NCBI GenBank assembly: GCA_052174455.1
Contig: JBQMRP010000012.1
Coordinates: forward strand, 62,001-126,000
Length of the DNA: 64,000 nt
Direction: 5' to 3'
From: Arsenophonus sp052174455
GTDB taxonomy: Bacteria > Pseudomonadota > Gammaproteobacteria > Enterobacterales > Enterobacteriaceae
Below are positions 29,132 to 40,455 of this stretch, one piece after another (the first letter of the stretch is position 1; each line of letters begins with the position of its first letter). The notes under the pieces are model-generated. The model did not search any database. It was not told the origin of the DNA and saw only the letters and a list, made by a program, of their open reading frames with translations. Position numbers and translations under genes: made by a program.

Positions 29132-29161
29132 AGTTTATGAAGGGTATGAAAATCTTGTCAA
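29132..29161 (-). promoter_or_regulatory. Candidate dcw-cluster promoter upstream of mraZ relic
   Basis: On the minus strand a perfect -35 TTGACA (29161-29156) is followed after 18 bases by TAAACT (29137-29132). A start site near 29125 would give a leader of about 60 bases before the old mraZ start. An additional TATAAT at about 29090 lacks a clear -35. Purely sequence-based. Confidence 0.4.
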
Positions 29162-30214
29162 GCAACAGCCACAGAGATTTAGTATTATTTACAGAACAAT
29201 ATTGGAATATGATGGGTGAGTTTTATGACGAGTAAAAAATTAAAAATTAATTAACATTATGATAAATTTGAATAAATTAATTTTTATATTTATATTTTTT
29301 GTTAAAACTTATTTTTAATAAAAAAATGAAATAAAAACTAAATATACAATCAATTTTCATTTTAAATTAATCTAAAATAACACTTTGTTCATATAAATAA
29401 CAATTAGTTAACCTATCTTAAAATTATTTATATCCTTAATCATATAAAGTCTACACTTTTAATAGAAAGTATTCTACATTACAAAATGTACAATTTTATA
29501 GATAAATCTTAATGTTCGAAACAATTTTATTAAAATTAACTGAATAATTAATATTTATTGTTAAATATTGAATTAATTTTTAAAATTCGCTATTTTAAGC
29601 AGATTTTTTAAATTTGATTTAAAGTTTTTAACTTAGTTAAGTTAAACAGCTCAAGCTACCACCATCTCAGCAAATGTCACGCTAAATACGTGTTACAGTA
29701 ATGCTTAGCTTATTATTTTCACTTAAACTTCTTAATATCAGTTCTATTATTTTATCAGTAATATCTTGATGATATTGAATAATTGATAATACAAAACAGG
29801 TAAAACTCTAACAATTTATTATCGTTAAAAGTTGCAATCATAATATCATTTTCTAATTCTTCATTATACTTTAATATCACATCTGTTACCTTCTAATATA
29901 AAATAATGTGATAAAAATTCTTCCGGCATTTCATCATGATTTAGTTGTTTTTGTATATAATCATTATTATAGACTACTCTAGTTAGTTAGCTCTATTTTT
30001 GGAAAAATGCCTATTCTAGAATATAGTTGATAACAAAATATTATCATAATATGATGCGATTCTATCATCAGGGAACTACAACACCTAAAATTAATGTTAC
30101 TCTTCAGGCCAGAAAAACCCTGCGTTTACTTTAGCTAAACGTCATAGCATATCTGAACTTACTCATTACTAAATAACAAAAAAGAGACGATTCTGATGAA
30201 TCGGCTATTTTAAG
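29162..30214. other. Decayed region upstream of the dcw promoter
   Basis: Very AT-rich DNA (29220-29640) without any recognisable feature is followed by one decayed coding-like piece (29690-29950, listed separately). No intact gene. Confidence 0.6.
29690..29950 (-). pseudogene. Frameshifted unknown gene fragment
   Basis: The minus strand encodes coding-like segments in different frames: NHDEMPEEFLSHYFILEGNR (29870-29945), then YNEELENDIMIATFNDNKLL, then LSIIQYHQDITDKIIELILR and SLSENNKLSITVTRI, broken by stops and frameshifts. The amino acid composition looks like a real small soluble protein. I do not recognise the family. Confidence 0.3.
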
Positions 30215-30815
30215 CAAAAAGTTGTTACTAGAAATCCATTATATTGTATTAAGGATTTATGATAATAGCGGTTATCATGAAAAAAGTAAAAAATCATACA
30301 GATCAAAGAAATTTTTTTATAATTCCTTGATAACATAAAGCTAAATTTTATTAGTTTACTCGGCGACAATAATCTAATGATATCAATTTATGAGTTGAAG
30401 CAACTCATTGTACTTTATCCTGTCCATATTACATAATGAGCATGTTATCTGCTGAGATATTCATTATATGATTACAGCGATATCATTGTAAAATCCCCAA
30501 TCATAAGAAAAGAATTAACATCTTACTAGAAATCTTCTAGTGAAACTAAATCACAATGATAAATGCTTTATCTGCGATGTATGTTGAATAGCTTAACTTT
30601 ACAAGAGTCAGTAAAATAAATAGGCATTAATTTTAAAACAACATTTAAATGACAGTACTTCTTCCTTGCTTCAGCTGTGACAGCCAACATAAGTGCCTAA
30701 GTACTATTATTGAAGTTGACGAAATATTTTCCCTGAATTTTTTTTAAAGGGAAGCGTTATTTCCCATATAGGAAAAGTAGAAACCGTAGTAAAGGATGAG
30801 TAAAAAGAAAAGATG
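30215..30815 (+). mobile_element. IS1595-family transposase relic
   Basis: The plus strand begins with the element-end block GTTACTAGAAATCCATTATA...TTAAGGATTT and, through stops, encodes AKLNHNDKCFICDVC-like sequence, MLNSLTLQESVK and a helix-turn-helix-type INFKTTF, then the catalytic-region signature STIIEVDEIFF, matching the IS1595 SGIVEVDETFF motif with a DDE-type Asp. It matches the relics at 6640, 36960 and 62700 (those are on the opposite strand). It is truncated right after the catalytic motif, where an IS256 relic begins. Confidence 0.7.
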
Positions 30816-30834
30816 AATGACAGATAAAATTATT

Positions 30835-32225
30835 AGTAAATCTAGTGCATAACGATCAGACTCCGCTGTCATGCTTTATAAATCTATTCTTCATTCTTAA
30901 ATTGAATATTTTTATCAGCATGGTTGTAAAGCTAAAATCTCCTTAGCAAGTTCCAGCTTTTTAGTAAACGGAGGTAACTTTAATAGAATTAAAAGGATTG
31001 TTTTTTCTTGAACTACAGCGCTTCGCGCATCAGGTTTATATCCTCACTGTTAGAAAACTAATTCAATCGAATTCATCGTTATTATTGAGGGAGATAGTGC
31101 AGCTGACTGACAAGAAGTTTATAGAGTGCTAACTTGTTGTTCTCGACCTTTCTCCAACTTGTTCATATCTGATAATTTTGCTAACAAAATATCAAGGAGT
31201 TTATTAACGGGATTGCAGCTCTCTGCTAGTTAGATCTCTCGCAGCTCATCTTAACTTTTAGTCTTGTGTTCCTTTGTTTAATGAAGCTAATAGATTATCT
31301 ATTTTATGTAGCTAATGGTGTTGTCGCTATATGCCTAGGAATATTTTTTATATTGAATTCCAAAAACCAAGAAACCAAGCTTTCTCTATAAAGCTTAAGA
31401 GATACGATTAAGATTCGCGTGCTATCAAGCTATTAAGAAGTTTAGCCGATTCGCTTCTGACTCTAGATAACTATCTTTGATTGAAATGAGTTTCATACAT
31501 CCATGCATAAGTGACGTTGATGATAATCAATAGAAAAAAGTGGATTCATTTTACCTGAGAGGACGGCATCTACCATGATCGGTTCAGAAATAAACATAGC
31601 GCATATTGCTTAAATCACGCAGTCGCCCAAATTGTCTATGCTCTTCAAGTTATCATTGTTTAATCTGCCAATTACCCTAAAGTAGAAGGCCATATCCTCT
31701 TTCACCAAGAAATCGCCCAAGAGCTTCATAAAATCTTCAATGGAGATACTTAACAGCTACCAACCATGGTAGCAACTCTTCGCTACTTTTGTACACTTAA
31801 AATAAGGCGGCAGAAATAAACTATTGAAAGGTATTCTATTTTTTACTAAGGTCCCCTGACCTTAGTTACTTTAATCTCAACATCTCCAGTACTAATTTTT
31901 GTATGGTTCGCTGTAGAAAAAACCATTACTATCGTCAAGCGGGGGATTCCTTTCTGACTACCAGTGAATCTAGCATTCATCATGCTCTTTCAGCATGGCT
32001 TCGAGCCTAGCTCAATAGCGAGGCCTATTAGCTGCCTGGCAGGATATTACGGATAACTTCATGCAATGAAGTACAAGTAATATCTAATTTTGTTGATACC
32101 TGTAAGATATATCTTCATGATATATCATCTCTGTTGTTGAAATATTTAATGAAATAATAAGTAGAATACGCAAGCATCTCTGAAACCTCATACACCAGAA
32201 ATAAATACAACTTAAATTTGTCTTT
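30835..32225 (-). mobile_element. IS256-family relic, nearly full length
   Basis: It can be aligned along its length with the copies at 35455-36645 and 63485-64000 and, inverted, with 47665-48935. The minus strand carries decayed IS256 motifs: NGFF...STGDVEIKV.KVR near 31860-31940, the KIAN/LANKIS region near 31190-31310, and the element end AATTATTAGTAAATCTAGTG at 30825-30845. Length about 1.4 kb fits IS256 elements. Many stops and frameshifts. Confidence 0.7.
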
Positions 32226-32399
32226 TATCCTAAAAATAGGATTAGTAAAACCTTTATAGAAGTATTAAATTTTAATATTACATTATTAATGGTGATAATC
32301 AAAATCTTTGTACTACGCACTATGATTACCATTCGTAATCGGTAGTCTTTTATCTTTAATTAGACTTACATAACTCATCAGTAATCAAGGTGATCCCAA
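32226..32399. other. Short spacer, nothing recognisable
   Basis: AT-rich spacer between the IS256 relic and the transporter pseudogene. Confidence 0.5.
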
Positions 32400-32850
32400 T
32401 GATATTTTATGCAGAGAATAAATCGGAGAATTATTAATGTTTATTGCTGCTCTCTTTTATTCTCTATATGTTATAAACAAGCATTAAGCAATCCTATTAC
32501 CCAATGCTTAGTAATCATTTTATATTTAAATTACCTTTAATATAATCCTACTATTGCCTAATTTTCTACTGGTTAAAACAGTAGAAATTCCAGCGGCAAA
32601 TATTAATTTAATCCTACTTCTAGGCATTGACCGCCATTTCTAATTGCACCTTATTTATGGATCCAAGGTATATTTAATTTGTCGTTAATATAACCTCAAT
32701 GTTTATGAATCTATCTTTGGTATTTACTGCTATTATTGCTGTATTATTTTTTAAATGAAGATATATAGTTGTCATTTAATTATTGGTAGCATAGTGTTAT
32801 TCAGTGTTGTTTTAGCGCAAGAATTACGCACCTCTAACGCAACTTTTTAA
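32400..32850 (+). pseudogene. EamA/DMT-family transporter pseudogene (C-terminal half)
   Basis: Plus-strand translation across frameshifts gives a string of hydrophobic segments ending in HLIIGSIVLFSVVLAQELRT and stop TAA 32848-32850. This matches the last helix of EamA drug/metabolite exporters (LIGGSIVLFSVVLAQ type). Before it, VYESIFGIYCYYCCIIF corresponds to the family EPIFAAIIAVLFL motif, and LLPNFLLVKTVEIPAANINL to an earlier helix. At least three frame breaks are visible. Identity by memory of the family pattern. Confidence 0.55.
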
Positions 32851-32924
32851 TCATAATCGACATACATTAATAAAATAATAATAAATTTTTAAATAAATTA
32901 GTGTTATCAAAAAAAAATAAAAAA

Positions 32925-34145
32925 TTACGAATAATATTTACTCATTACCAATGAAGCATTAGTTCCACCAAAACCAAAACTATTTGACATTACCGTGTTT
33001 AATTTCTTATTAGTCGGTTTCGTAACAATATTTATTGTTTGCGCTTTTTCATCCAAATTATCAATATTGATGCTTGGAGAAATAAATCCATGTTCTAGCA
33101 TTAATAAAGTATAAATAACTTCATGTACCCCAGCCGCACCCAGAGAATGGCCAGTCATTGCTTTAGTAGCTGAAATCGCTGGCGTATTGATACCAAACAC
33201 TTCAATAATTGCTTCTAGCTCTTTTATATCGCCAACTGGCGTTGAAGTGCCATGAGTATTGATATAATCAACTTGATCGACATTAGCCGATGCCATTTTT
33301 ATACACCGCACCGCCCCTTCACCTGACGGGGAAACCATATCAAAACCGTCTGAAGTCGCCCCATAACCAACAATTTCAGCATAAATATGGGCGTCGCGTG
33401 CTAAAGCATGCTCTAACTCTTCTACCACAACCATACCACCGCCACCAGCAATCACAAAACCATCTCGATCCTGGTCATAGGTACGTGAAGCTTTTTCTGG
33501 CGTTGCATTATATTTAGTAGATAATGCCCCCATTGCATCAAATTCACAGGTTAATTCCCAGCTTAGTTCTTCACCGCCACCAGCAAAAATAACATCCTGT
33601 TTACCTAACTGAATCAACTCAACTGCATGGCCAATACAGTGCGCTGAAGTTGAACAAGCAGAACTAATAGAATAATTAACACCTTTAATTTTAAACGGCG
33701 TAGCTAAACAAGCTGAGATACCAGAAGCCATTGCTTTGGTCACCATATAAGGGCCAACACCACGTAATCCTTTGCTACGCATACCATCAGAACCAGCCAC
33801 TTGATTACGGGGTGAACCGCCACCAGAACCAGCAATTAAACCAGTACGAATATTTGATATCTGCTTTTCTATAAGTTTAGCGTCCTGAATAGCCTCTTTC
33901 ATCGCCAGGTAGGCATAAATTGAGCAATCACTCATAAAACGAAGAATTTTGCGGTCAATCTTTTGTTTAATATCATCTTCCGTTAGCTGAATATTACCCC
34001 AGATATGGCTGCGTAAACCCATTTTTTTAAATTCTTCTGAAAAGCGGATGCCAGAACGGCCCGTTTTTAAGGAAGCTAGTACCTCTTGCTGGTTATTACC
34101 TATGCTAGAGACAATGCCCAGACCAGTTATGACTGTACGCTTCAT
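32925..34145 (-). CDS. fabB: FabB, beta-ketoacyl-ACP synthase I
   Basis: FabB elongates fatty acids and is needed for unsaturated fatty acid synthesis. The 406 residues equal E. coli FabB. The thiolase-fold active site is complete: the Cys nucleophile in SISSACSTSAHCIGHAVE (about 163), the histidines in YINTHGTSTPVGD (about 298) and MTGHSLGAAG (about 333), and the C-terminal SNSFGFGGTNASLV. Its start has TGAGGTAAT upstream. It is stranded in an IS graveyard, with no intact neighbour within 4 kb on either side, which underlines selection to keep it. Confidence 0.97.
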   Translation of the reverse strand: MKRTVITGLGIVSSIGNNQQEVLASLKTGRSGIRFSEEFKKMGLRSHIWGNIQLTEDDIKQKIDRKILRFMSDCSIYAYLAMKEAIQDAKLIEKQISNIRTGLIAGSGGGSPRNQVAGSDGMRSKGLRGVGPYMVTKAMASGISACLATPFKIKGVNYSISSACSTSAHCIGHAVELIQLGKQDVIFAGGGEELSWELTCEFDAMGALSTKYNATPEKASRTYDQDRDGFVIAGGGGMVVVEELEHALARDAHIYAEIVGYGATSDGFDMVSPSGEGAVRCIKMASANVDQVDYINTHGTSTPVGDIKELEAIIEVFGINTPAISATKAMTGHSLGAAGVHEVIYTLLMLEHGFISPSINIDNLDEKAQTINIVTKPTNKKLNTVMSNSFGFGGTNASLVMSKYYS

Positions 34146-35454
34146 TGATTATATTACCTCATAGTCGAAATTCATTTACTGGGAGCTTAGTTTATTATTT
34201 TAACTTACACTTGTAAGCTGAACAAGCCCGATCAGGTAAAAAATTATAGAAAATATTAGCTTTATTCACATTTATTTTTTAGCAAAAGCTAAACTATACT
34301 CAGGTTAAATTCGCTAGAATTAGCTGATTATTTAATCTATTATAGATAATTTTATTAATATAAATTAAATAAACCAAGTTAAATTAAGCTGAAATGAACA
34401 AAATATTTCTATCTTTGAGCACTTTTATTCATGTTTTGGTTTCTAGCTAAAATGATTTAAAAGAATCCTGATATGTTTTTTAGCTAGTAATCAGTTGTTA
34501 GATCGTTTTTCACTTACTAAGCTAATAATAGGTTATTGAGAAACCAGTTTTAGTAACTAAATTAAATTTATAATAATTCTGTTAGTTATTTATGCAGTTT
34601 CGCTAACAAACTCCGAAAAACTAGTTATAAACTTTACACTATATAAATTTTGAAAAACATCTCCTCTTGTCCATTACTGACTTATTAAGAGTTTATCAAT
34701 GATGGTACTTGAGCTTTCTTATTTTTATAAATAAATTTGTCAACAATAGCCTCAATCTGTTAGCGGGTTATCATAGAATAGTTATTAACTGAGACAATCA
34801 TTCTCGATCTCTAATTTAGCGATATAAATATATATTTATTTAACAAAAATCTAATTTTTAATAAAATAAATATTTAGTTTTTTAAATAGTTTTATTTCAG
34901 CTAAAAATTCTTTAAATATGGAGTAAATAGCTTCTTACTACTAATAGTAATTAAACACGTGATAACTGCGTTTTTGCTACTTCAAGTTCTTCTGGTCTTG
35001 TCTACCGTGGATTAGAAAAGCCGGTTTTCAAGTAAAAAATAAAAAGTTTTAACCATAAACATGAAATGTTTACTCAGTCTATTACCGTAAACCAGCAGCT
35101 TATGCTCCACAACCAATGCTTGTTGCCATTATTAGAAAAAAGCGGTATTTACCGATATCATGATCACTACTCTTTATTATTTAGAGAGAAATCAGGTAAC
35201 TTTATCTTATTAAGATAACATAACGGCATGGCATAAAACACTTTCAATAATTGTCAAGATAGATTTTATTCATTATAATAATCGAGAGCCGCCATCATGA
35301 TAGATTAGAATATTTTTATTACTATTTTATTTTTGCAAATGCTATTATATTTAATTTCAATTGTTAGCCATTGTTTTTTCACACGATTAGAACGGTTTAG
35401 TACAGTGTAAGCTTATAATATAAAATTTGATAAAATTGGCTATTTGATTTTGCG
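34146..35454. other. 1.3 kb gene-free DNA upstream of fabB
   Basis: AT-rich with scattered coding-like scraps (for example SSSGLVYRGLEKPVF around 34985-35035 on the plus strand) that I cannot place in a family. No intact frame, RNA gene or repeat was recognised. Confidence 0.5.
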
Positions 35455-36645
35455 CAAGAGTTATTAGTAAATCTAGTGTATGGTTGTCAGGGTTATGTTA
35501 CACTCTGATGCTTGTAAATCTATTTCATCCTTAAATTAGATGTTGTTTAGCATAATGATCAATAAGATTAAAACGATTAATCAGTTCCATCTTCTTCATC
35601 GCCGCAGGGATACTTATGCTGATAAGGTTGCTAACAAGACATCAAAAAAAACTTTATTAGTAACATCGCAGCTCACTATTAACTTTTGATTCTACGCCTT
35701 TGAGCAGTGAAGCTAACATATGAGCTGTTTTATGTACCTAACAGAATTAGTGCTGCGCATTCGGGAATATCTTTGCTATTTTTTTCAAAAATTAATCATC
35801 CTATCCTGTAGGGAATATCACTAGGAGGGTATGATTAACCTACGCGCTTCCAGGTTCATCCAGAAAGCGCGGCCCAGTTTATTTCTAACTCTCAATAAAC
35901 ATCTTCAACTGCAACGAGCTCCTTACGTTCATGCGCAGTGCTGTTAATAATTATCAGTAGGCAAAGGTGATCATCTCACCTGACAGGAATGTCACATATC
36001 CCATCATCGATACAGAAATAAACGTAACGCGTATCGCTTAAATCATGCTGGCATCTTTGCTAATGCTCTTCAAGCTATTGTCGTTTTACTCTATTAATAA
36101 GCACTAGCAGAGATAGATCATGTGCTTATTTACCGAAAAGTAGCTCAAGGCTTCGTGAAAGTTAGTGGTGAATATGACTCGCAGGTACTGCCAGTAACTC
36201 TTCGGAGTTTTTGCACGTTTTAGATAAGGTGATAAACAATGAGCTTTAAAATAATATTTTTCTGCTGCTGTGATATCCCTTGACTTTAGGTACTTTAATT
36301 TCAATATTCCTAATATTAGTTCGTATAATTTTCTGTGGCAAATAACCGTTACGGGCGAAGGAGATGGTCACCAGTCAATGAAGGACGGGTTTTAGCATGT
36401 TGAACAGAATGGCTTAGAAGCTTCCGGGTTCGACAGTAGTGCCTATCAGCTGCCTGTTAGGCTTACGGATGAGTTCATGCAAGGAATTAAAGAGATAATA
36501 TCTAGTTTTATGGATACTTATAAAAGTAAAATTTTTCATTCTATATCATTTTATATTCTTTAAATTATTTATGAAATCAATCAGTGGTAGGATAAGCTAG
36601 AATCTCCAAAACTCCATATATCAGTAATAAATATAACTTAATTCT
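35455..36645 (-). mobile_element. IS256-family relic, nearly full length
   Basis: It aligns with the relic at 30835-32225 throughout, including the end sequence GAGTTATTAGTAAATCTAGT (35457-35477), the GTGAAGCTAACA...TGAGCTGTTTTATGT block near 35715 and the terminal CTCCAAAACTCCATATATCAG near 36610. The transposase frame would be on the minus strand and is destroyed; a 66-codon open stretch at 36104-36304 is a chance survivor inside it. Confidence 0.65.
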
Positions 36646-36959
36646 ACTGAATATATCAGAATAAATTTGTGCAATTATATCTAGCAGTATTAAGTTTAGC
36701 AGAAACAATGTTCATTAAAAATATTAAAGTTATAAATAAATTAATTTTAATTATATTCTGACATAACTAATTTAAGTTTCCTTAAAGAAATTTTTTATCG
36801 TAAAGTACGACGGGCTAAAACTAGATAAAGGATGCTAAAGTATCAAACATTACTGCCCAGTAAACTAAGTTTAACCTGCTGCCTTTAGTAAACTCGTCAT
36901 GACCTGTGATATAAAATAATAGGCACCATCATTAAACCGTTATCAGAATAGAAATAAAA
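36646..36959. other. Spacer between IS relics, nothing recognised
   Basis: About 310 bases of AT-rich DNA without a recognisable gene or signal. Confidence 0.5.
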
Positions 36960-37990
36960 AAGTCAATACTATGTTGACAAAAGTTATTATTTTTCTTGTA
37001 AAGCAATTTATATCCACGTCTACATTTCAAATTATTGTAGATTGAACAATTTTCTCCAGGTTAGGTAATTTGCTAAATAAAAATTCTACACCATGAAATC
37101 TACTTGTTATATTTTAACCAGTTGATATAACTATTAATAGTTTGAATATAGAATTTATTTTATCAATAAATCTTTGATTACTAACATTATTAGGCGATAG
37201 TTGGTAATTTCATAGTCGTTGGCAAAATTTTATACCATTCAGATCCATTCAAACTAAGGCTGAACTCTTATCGATGATTGTTTCAATAAAATAACTAAAA
37301 TGCTCTGCATTTAACTCTTCAAGAGTCTTATTATTACATAACTCTTGTCGATCTGAGGTGATTAAAACCACGATTTGTTCTTTTCTTTTATTTTCTATTT
37401 TTATCATATTTTCTAGCTTTCTATGTGAAATATGGTCTCTTTTCTTTAAAAAAGTTAGGGAAAATGTTTTATCGACTTTAATAAATATCACTTAGTACAC
37501 TTAAGTTGTACTGTTGCTACTAAAGCAAGGAAGCAAGGACGCTATCTAAATACTGTTTTAAATTAATACTTATTTATTTTGTTGACTCCCGTAAAGTCAT
37601 GTTATTCAACATATATCGAAAATAACTAAACTTTTATCTTTATGATGTAGTTTCGCAAGAGGATTTCTAGTGCGAATATTCAATATTTTCCTAGAATTCG
37701 CGGGGATTTGTAATGATATCGCTGCAACCCTAATGAACAGGTTTGCAGTAAAAACATGTTCATTATGACAATGTGAGCAGAATAAAAGAATATCAATCAT
37801 TTCAATACATGAATCGATATCATCAGATTCTCACTAAATCAACTAATAAGATACAGCTCCTTATTGAGGAGGCACAAGGAGTGAAAAAAGGATCTCTTTT
37901 ATCTGTATCACAAGTCGTTTTTTCATCGTAACCCCTATAGCGAAAATCCTTCATAATAGTATTATAGGATTTATAATAACAAACTTTGCC
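36960..37990 (-). mobile_element. IS1595-family transposase relic, longest copy
   Basis: The minus strand retains a 64-codon open stretch (37606-37800) beginning MIDILLFCSHCHNEHVF, the zinc-ribbon N-terminus of IS1595 transposases, and running into RNPLAKLHHKDKSLVIFDIC, which matches the family PLARLRHKEKW segment. Element-end block AAAATCCTTCATAATAGTATTATAGGATTT is at 37945-37980. The C-terminal half (36990-37230) aligns with 62710-62940. About 1.0 kb, as expected for the family. Confidence 0.7.
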
Positions 37991-38009
37991 AATATAGTCT
38001 AATTAAATT

Positions 38010-38835
38010 ACAGCCATATTTCTCATCGTTTGCCGATGATGCCGTCGCCACTCTGCTCAAGAGAGCTCGTAGTCGTTTTCCTCAAATAGCATTTTCTCCT
38101 TTTCGATGAAATGTTGGCAGAGTTCATCCCTCCCGTACACGAATCCTAAAACTCATTCTATCTCGATCTGACCTAGATCACTATTTATGCAGGTATGGAC
38201 GGGAATTTGCGTGAAATGAGGTAGAAAAACCCTGAAGCTGAAGTATTAATGGTTCAAAATTATGAGCCTGATTATCTTACATAGATTGAAATATTTTCTG
38301 CAAATACCAAACGAAATTTCATGATATTATTTTCCTAGATATATATCGTGTCACTCAATGAATTTTATCCGTTTACTCAAGGTTAAGGTTATCCTTAATA
38401 CTTAACTCTTTTTACGTGATTTTAATCAAACATATTCCATAATTATCCATTGGATTCTTACAGAAAATGATAAAAATTTATAGACCACCTTTTACTCTGT
38501 AAAAACTTTCAGCTACTTGGAAACGGAATTTCCCCTGTTTGTGTACATAAATTGGTATAGAGACCGGCTTAGCCTACGCTGAAGCATCCTTAAATGAATT
38601 GTATGGTCGAGAGATTTAATGGCTGCATAAAAGGATGCAGCTGCAAAAACAATTATCTTAATTATGGTTAAGAGCTTAAAATGACTCTACATAAATATGT
38701 TTGACTGTACAATCAAGAATTATCTAATCAGAATTAGGTATTAAAACTTCATTGCAGTTTATGAAAGATTAATTCAAGGTTAAACCTAATTTTTAAAAAA
38801 AATCATACTATCTTCCTGGAAGTAACAATTAAGCA
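38010..38835 (+). mobile_element. IS481-family transposase relic
   Basis: This copy is inverted relative to those at 51420 and 61830, so the decayed transposase is on the plus strand. It aligns with the reverse complement of 61860-62690 throughout, including the GATGATGCCGTCG block near 38035 and the C-terminal stretch YNQELSNQN...LHCSL.KINSRLN near 38715-38790, which corresponds to the IS481 YNQ.LP..VLGSKTPLQ..KDW region. It abuts the IS1595 relic at 36960-37990. Confidence 0.65.
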
Positions 38836-39029
38836 CTATAAAACTTTAACAACTTATTTAACATGTTTATTAACAGCTAAATTTTCTATTAAACAACTCA
38901 TTTAAACTCAACAGGTTGATATCTGTTAAATAAAATTTCCAGAACGAGAGATAAACTACGGCGACTGATGACATCAGTGAGTAATTTCTAAAAAAGCATA
39001 AATAGTCTTACTGTTGGTACTTAATAATA

Positions 39030-39302
39030 TTATTGATTAATATTGATATCAATATCGGTGAGTGGTAGGCAACTGCAGGCTAGTATTTCACCTTTATCAA
39101 GAAATGCAATTGGTTTATGACGATACCCCACTTTCCCTTTTCCAAGATAAACCCGACAGGCACCACAAAAACCTTTCCGGCATTGAAATTCAATTTGAAT
39201 TTTGTTCTGTTCAAGAGCATCAAGTAGGCTAATATGTTGTTCGGAATGAAAAGGGATCTGTATACCCTGCGTGTGGCTCAGGGTAATTTTATAACTTCTC
39301 AT
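39030..39302 (-). CDS. yfaE: YfaE, [2Fe-2S] ferredoxin for NrdB cofactor maintenance
   Basis: YfaE supplies electrons to rebuild the diferric-tyrosyl radical cofactor of class Ia ribonucleotide reductase. The 90 residues (E. coli 84) carry the plant-type ferredoxin cluster motif CRKGFCGAC (C-x4-C-x2-C) and the fourth cysteine in EILACSCLP. It lies 5 bases after nrdB and is co-transcribed with nrdAB, as in E. coli. Confidence 0.95.
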   Translation of the reverse strand: MRSYKITLSHTQGIQIPFHSEQHISLLDALEQNKIQIEFQCRKGFCGACRVYLGKGKVGYRHKPIAFLDKGEILACSCLPLTDIDININQ

Positions 39303-39307
39303 AAAGG

Positions 39308-40444
39308 TTATAACTCAAAATTACGCAGTTCATCTGTATTGACCTGAGCATCAATTTGCCCTACTAGGTAAGAACTAACTTCTACTTCCTGTGGTGCCAC
39401 TTGAACGTTATCAGAAACTAACCAGGCATTGATCCATGGAATAGGGTTTGAGCGTGTTTCACAGGGTAATTTTAATCCGACAGCTTGCATACGCATATTG
39501 GTAATATATTCAATATATTGACATAAAATGTCTTTATTCAAACCAATCATTGAACCATTTGAAAAAAGATACTCAGCCCACTCCTTTTCCTGTTCGGCTG
39601 CTTGAACAAATAATTTATAACATGCTTCTTCAGACTCTTTAGCAATGATAGCCATTTCAGGATCATCTTGACCAGACTGCATCAGGTTTAACATATGTTG
39701 AATGGCAGTGAGATGCAGAGCTTCATCACGGGCAATCAATTTAATAATTTTAGCGTTTCCTTCCATTAATTCACGTTCAGCAAAAGCAAATGAGCATGCG
39801 AAACTGACATAAAAACGAATAGCTTCTAATGCATTAACACTCATCAGACATAGATAGAGTTGCTTTTTTAGACAGTGTAAAGAAATAATTACATTTCTAC
39901 CATTAATTGTGTGATTACCTTCACCTAACATATGGTAATAGCTGGTCATCTTAATTAGATTGTCATAATAAGTAGAAATATCTTTTGCTCGTTTTAAAAT
40001 TTCCCCATTAGTTAAAATATCGTTAAAAATAATTGATGGGTCATTAACAATATTACGAATAATATGCGTATAAGAGCGTGAATGAATAGTTTCTGAAAAC
40101 GACCAAGTTTCTATCCAGGTTTCAAGCTCAGGAATTGAAATAAGTGGTAATAGTGCTACGTTAGGGCTACGTCCTTGAATCGAATCTAATAGTGTTTGAT
40201 ATTTTAAATTACTAATAAAAATATGTTTTTCATATTCAGGTAGCGATTGATAATCAATACGATCACGAGAAACATCAATTTCTTCCGGGCGCCAGAAAAA
40301 AGAGAGTTGCTTTTCAATTAGTTGCTCAAAAATAGGATATTTTTGTTGATCATAACGAGCAATGTTAACAGGTTGTCCAAAGAACATCGGTTCTTGTAAT
40401 TGATTGTTTTTGATTTGCGAAAATGTTGTATATTGATATTCCAT
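39308..40444 (-). CDS. nrdB: NrdB, ribonucleotide reductase class Ia beta subunit
   Basis: NrdB holds the diiron-tyrosyl radical that drives ribonucleotide reduction. The 378 residues (E. coli 376) keep the iron ligands in LLDSIQGRSPN, FSETIHSRSYTHIIRNI (with the radical Tyr of SYTHII, Tyr122 in E. coli) and FAERELMEGNAKII/ARDEALHL. The C-terminal tail (QVNTDELRNFEL) that docks on NrdA is intact. Spacing to nrdA is 11 bases. Confidence 0.97.
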   Translation of the reverse strand: MEYQYTTFSQIKNNQLQEPMFFGQPVNIARYDQQKYPIFEQLIEKQLSFFWRPEEIDVSRDRIDYQSLPEYEKHIFISNLKYQTLLDSIQGRSPNVALLPLISIPELETWIETWSFSETIHSRSYTHIIRNIVNDPSIIFNDILTNGEILKRAKDISTYYDNLIKMTSYYHMLGEGNHTINGRNVIISLHCLKKQLYLCLMSVNALEAIRFYVSFACSFAFAERELMEGNAKIIKLIARDEALHLTAIQHMLNLMQSGQDDPEMAIIAKESEEACYKLFVQAAEQEKEWAEYLFSNGSMIGLNKDILCQYIEYITNMRMQAVGLKLPCETRSNPIPWINAWLVSDNVQVAPQEVEVSSYLVGQIDAQVNTDELRNFEL

Positions 40445-40455
40445 ACGTCCTCATG

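Noticed and set aside
30215..32225. CRISPR array or phage repeats suggested by recurring sequence blocks across the window
   Set aside because: The blocks are dispersed, long, diverged copies of insertion sequences, not short evenly spaced repeats.
37606..37800. 64-codon minus-strand frame as a new zinc-ribbon protein
   Set aside because: It is the N-terminus of an IS1595 transposase relic; parallel decayed copies exist at 6640, 30215 and 62700.
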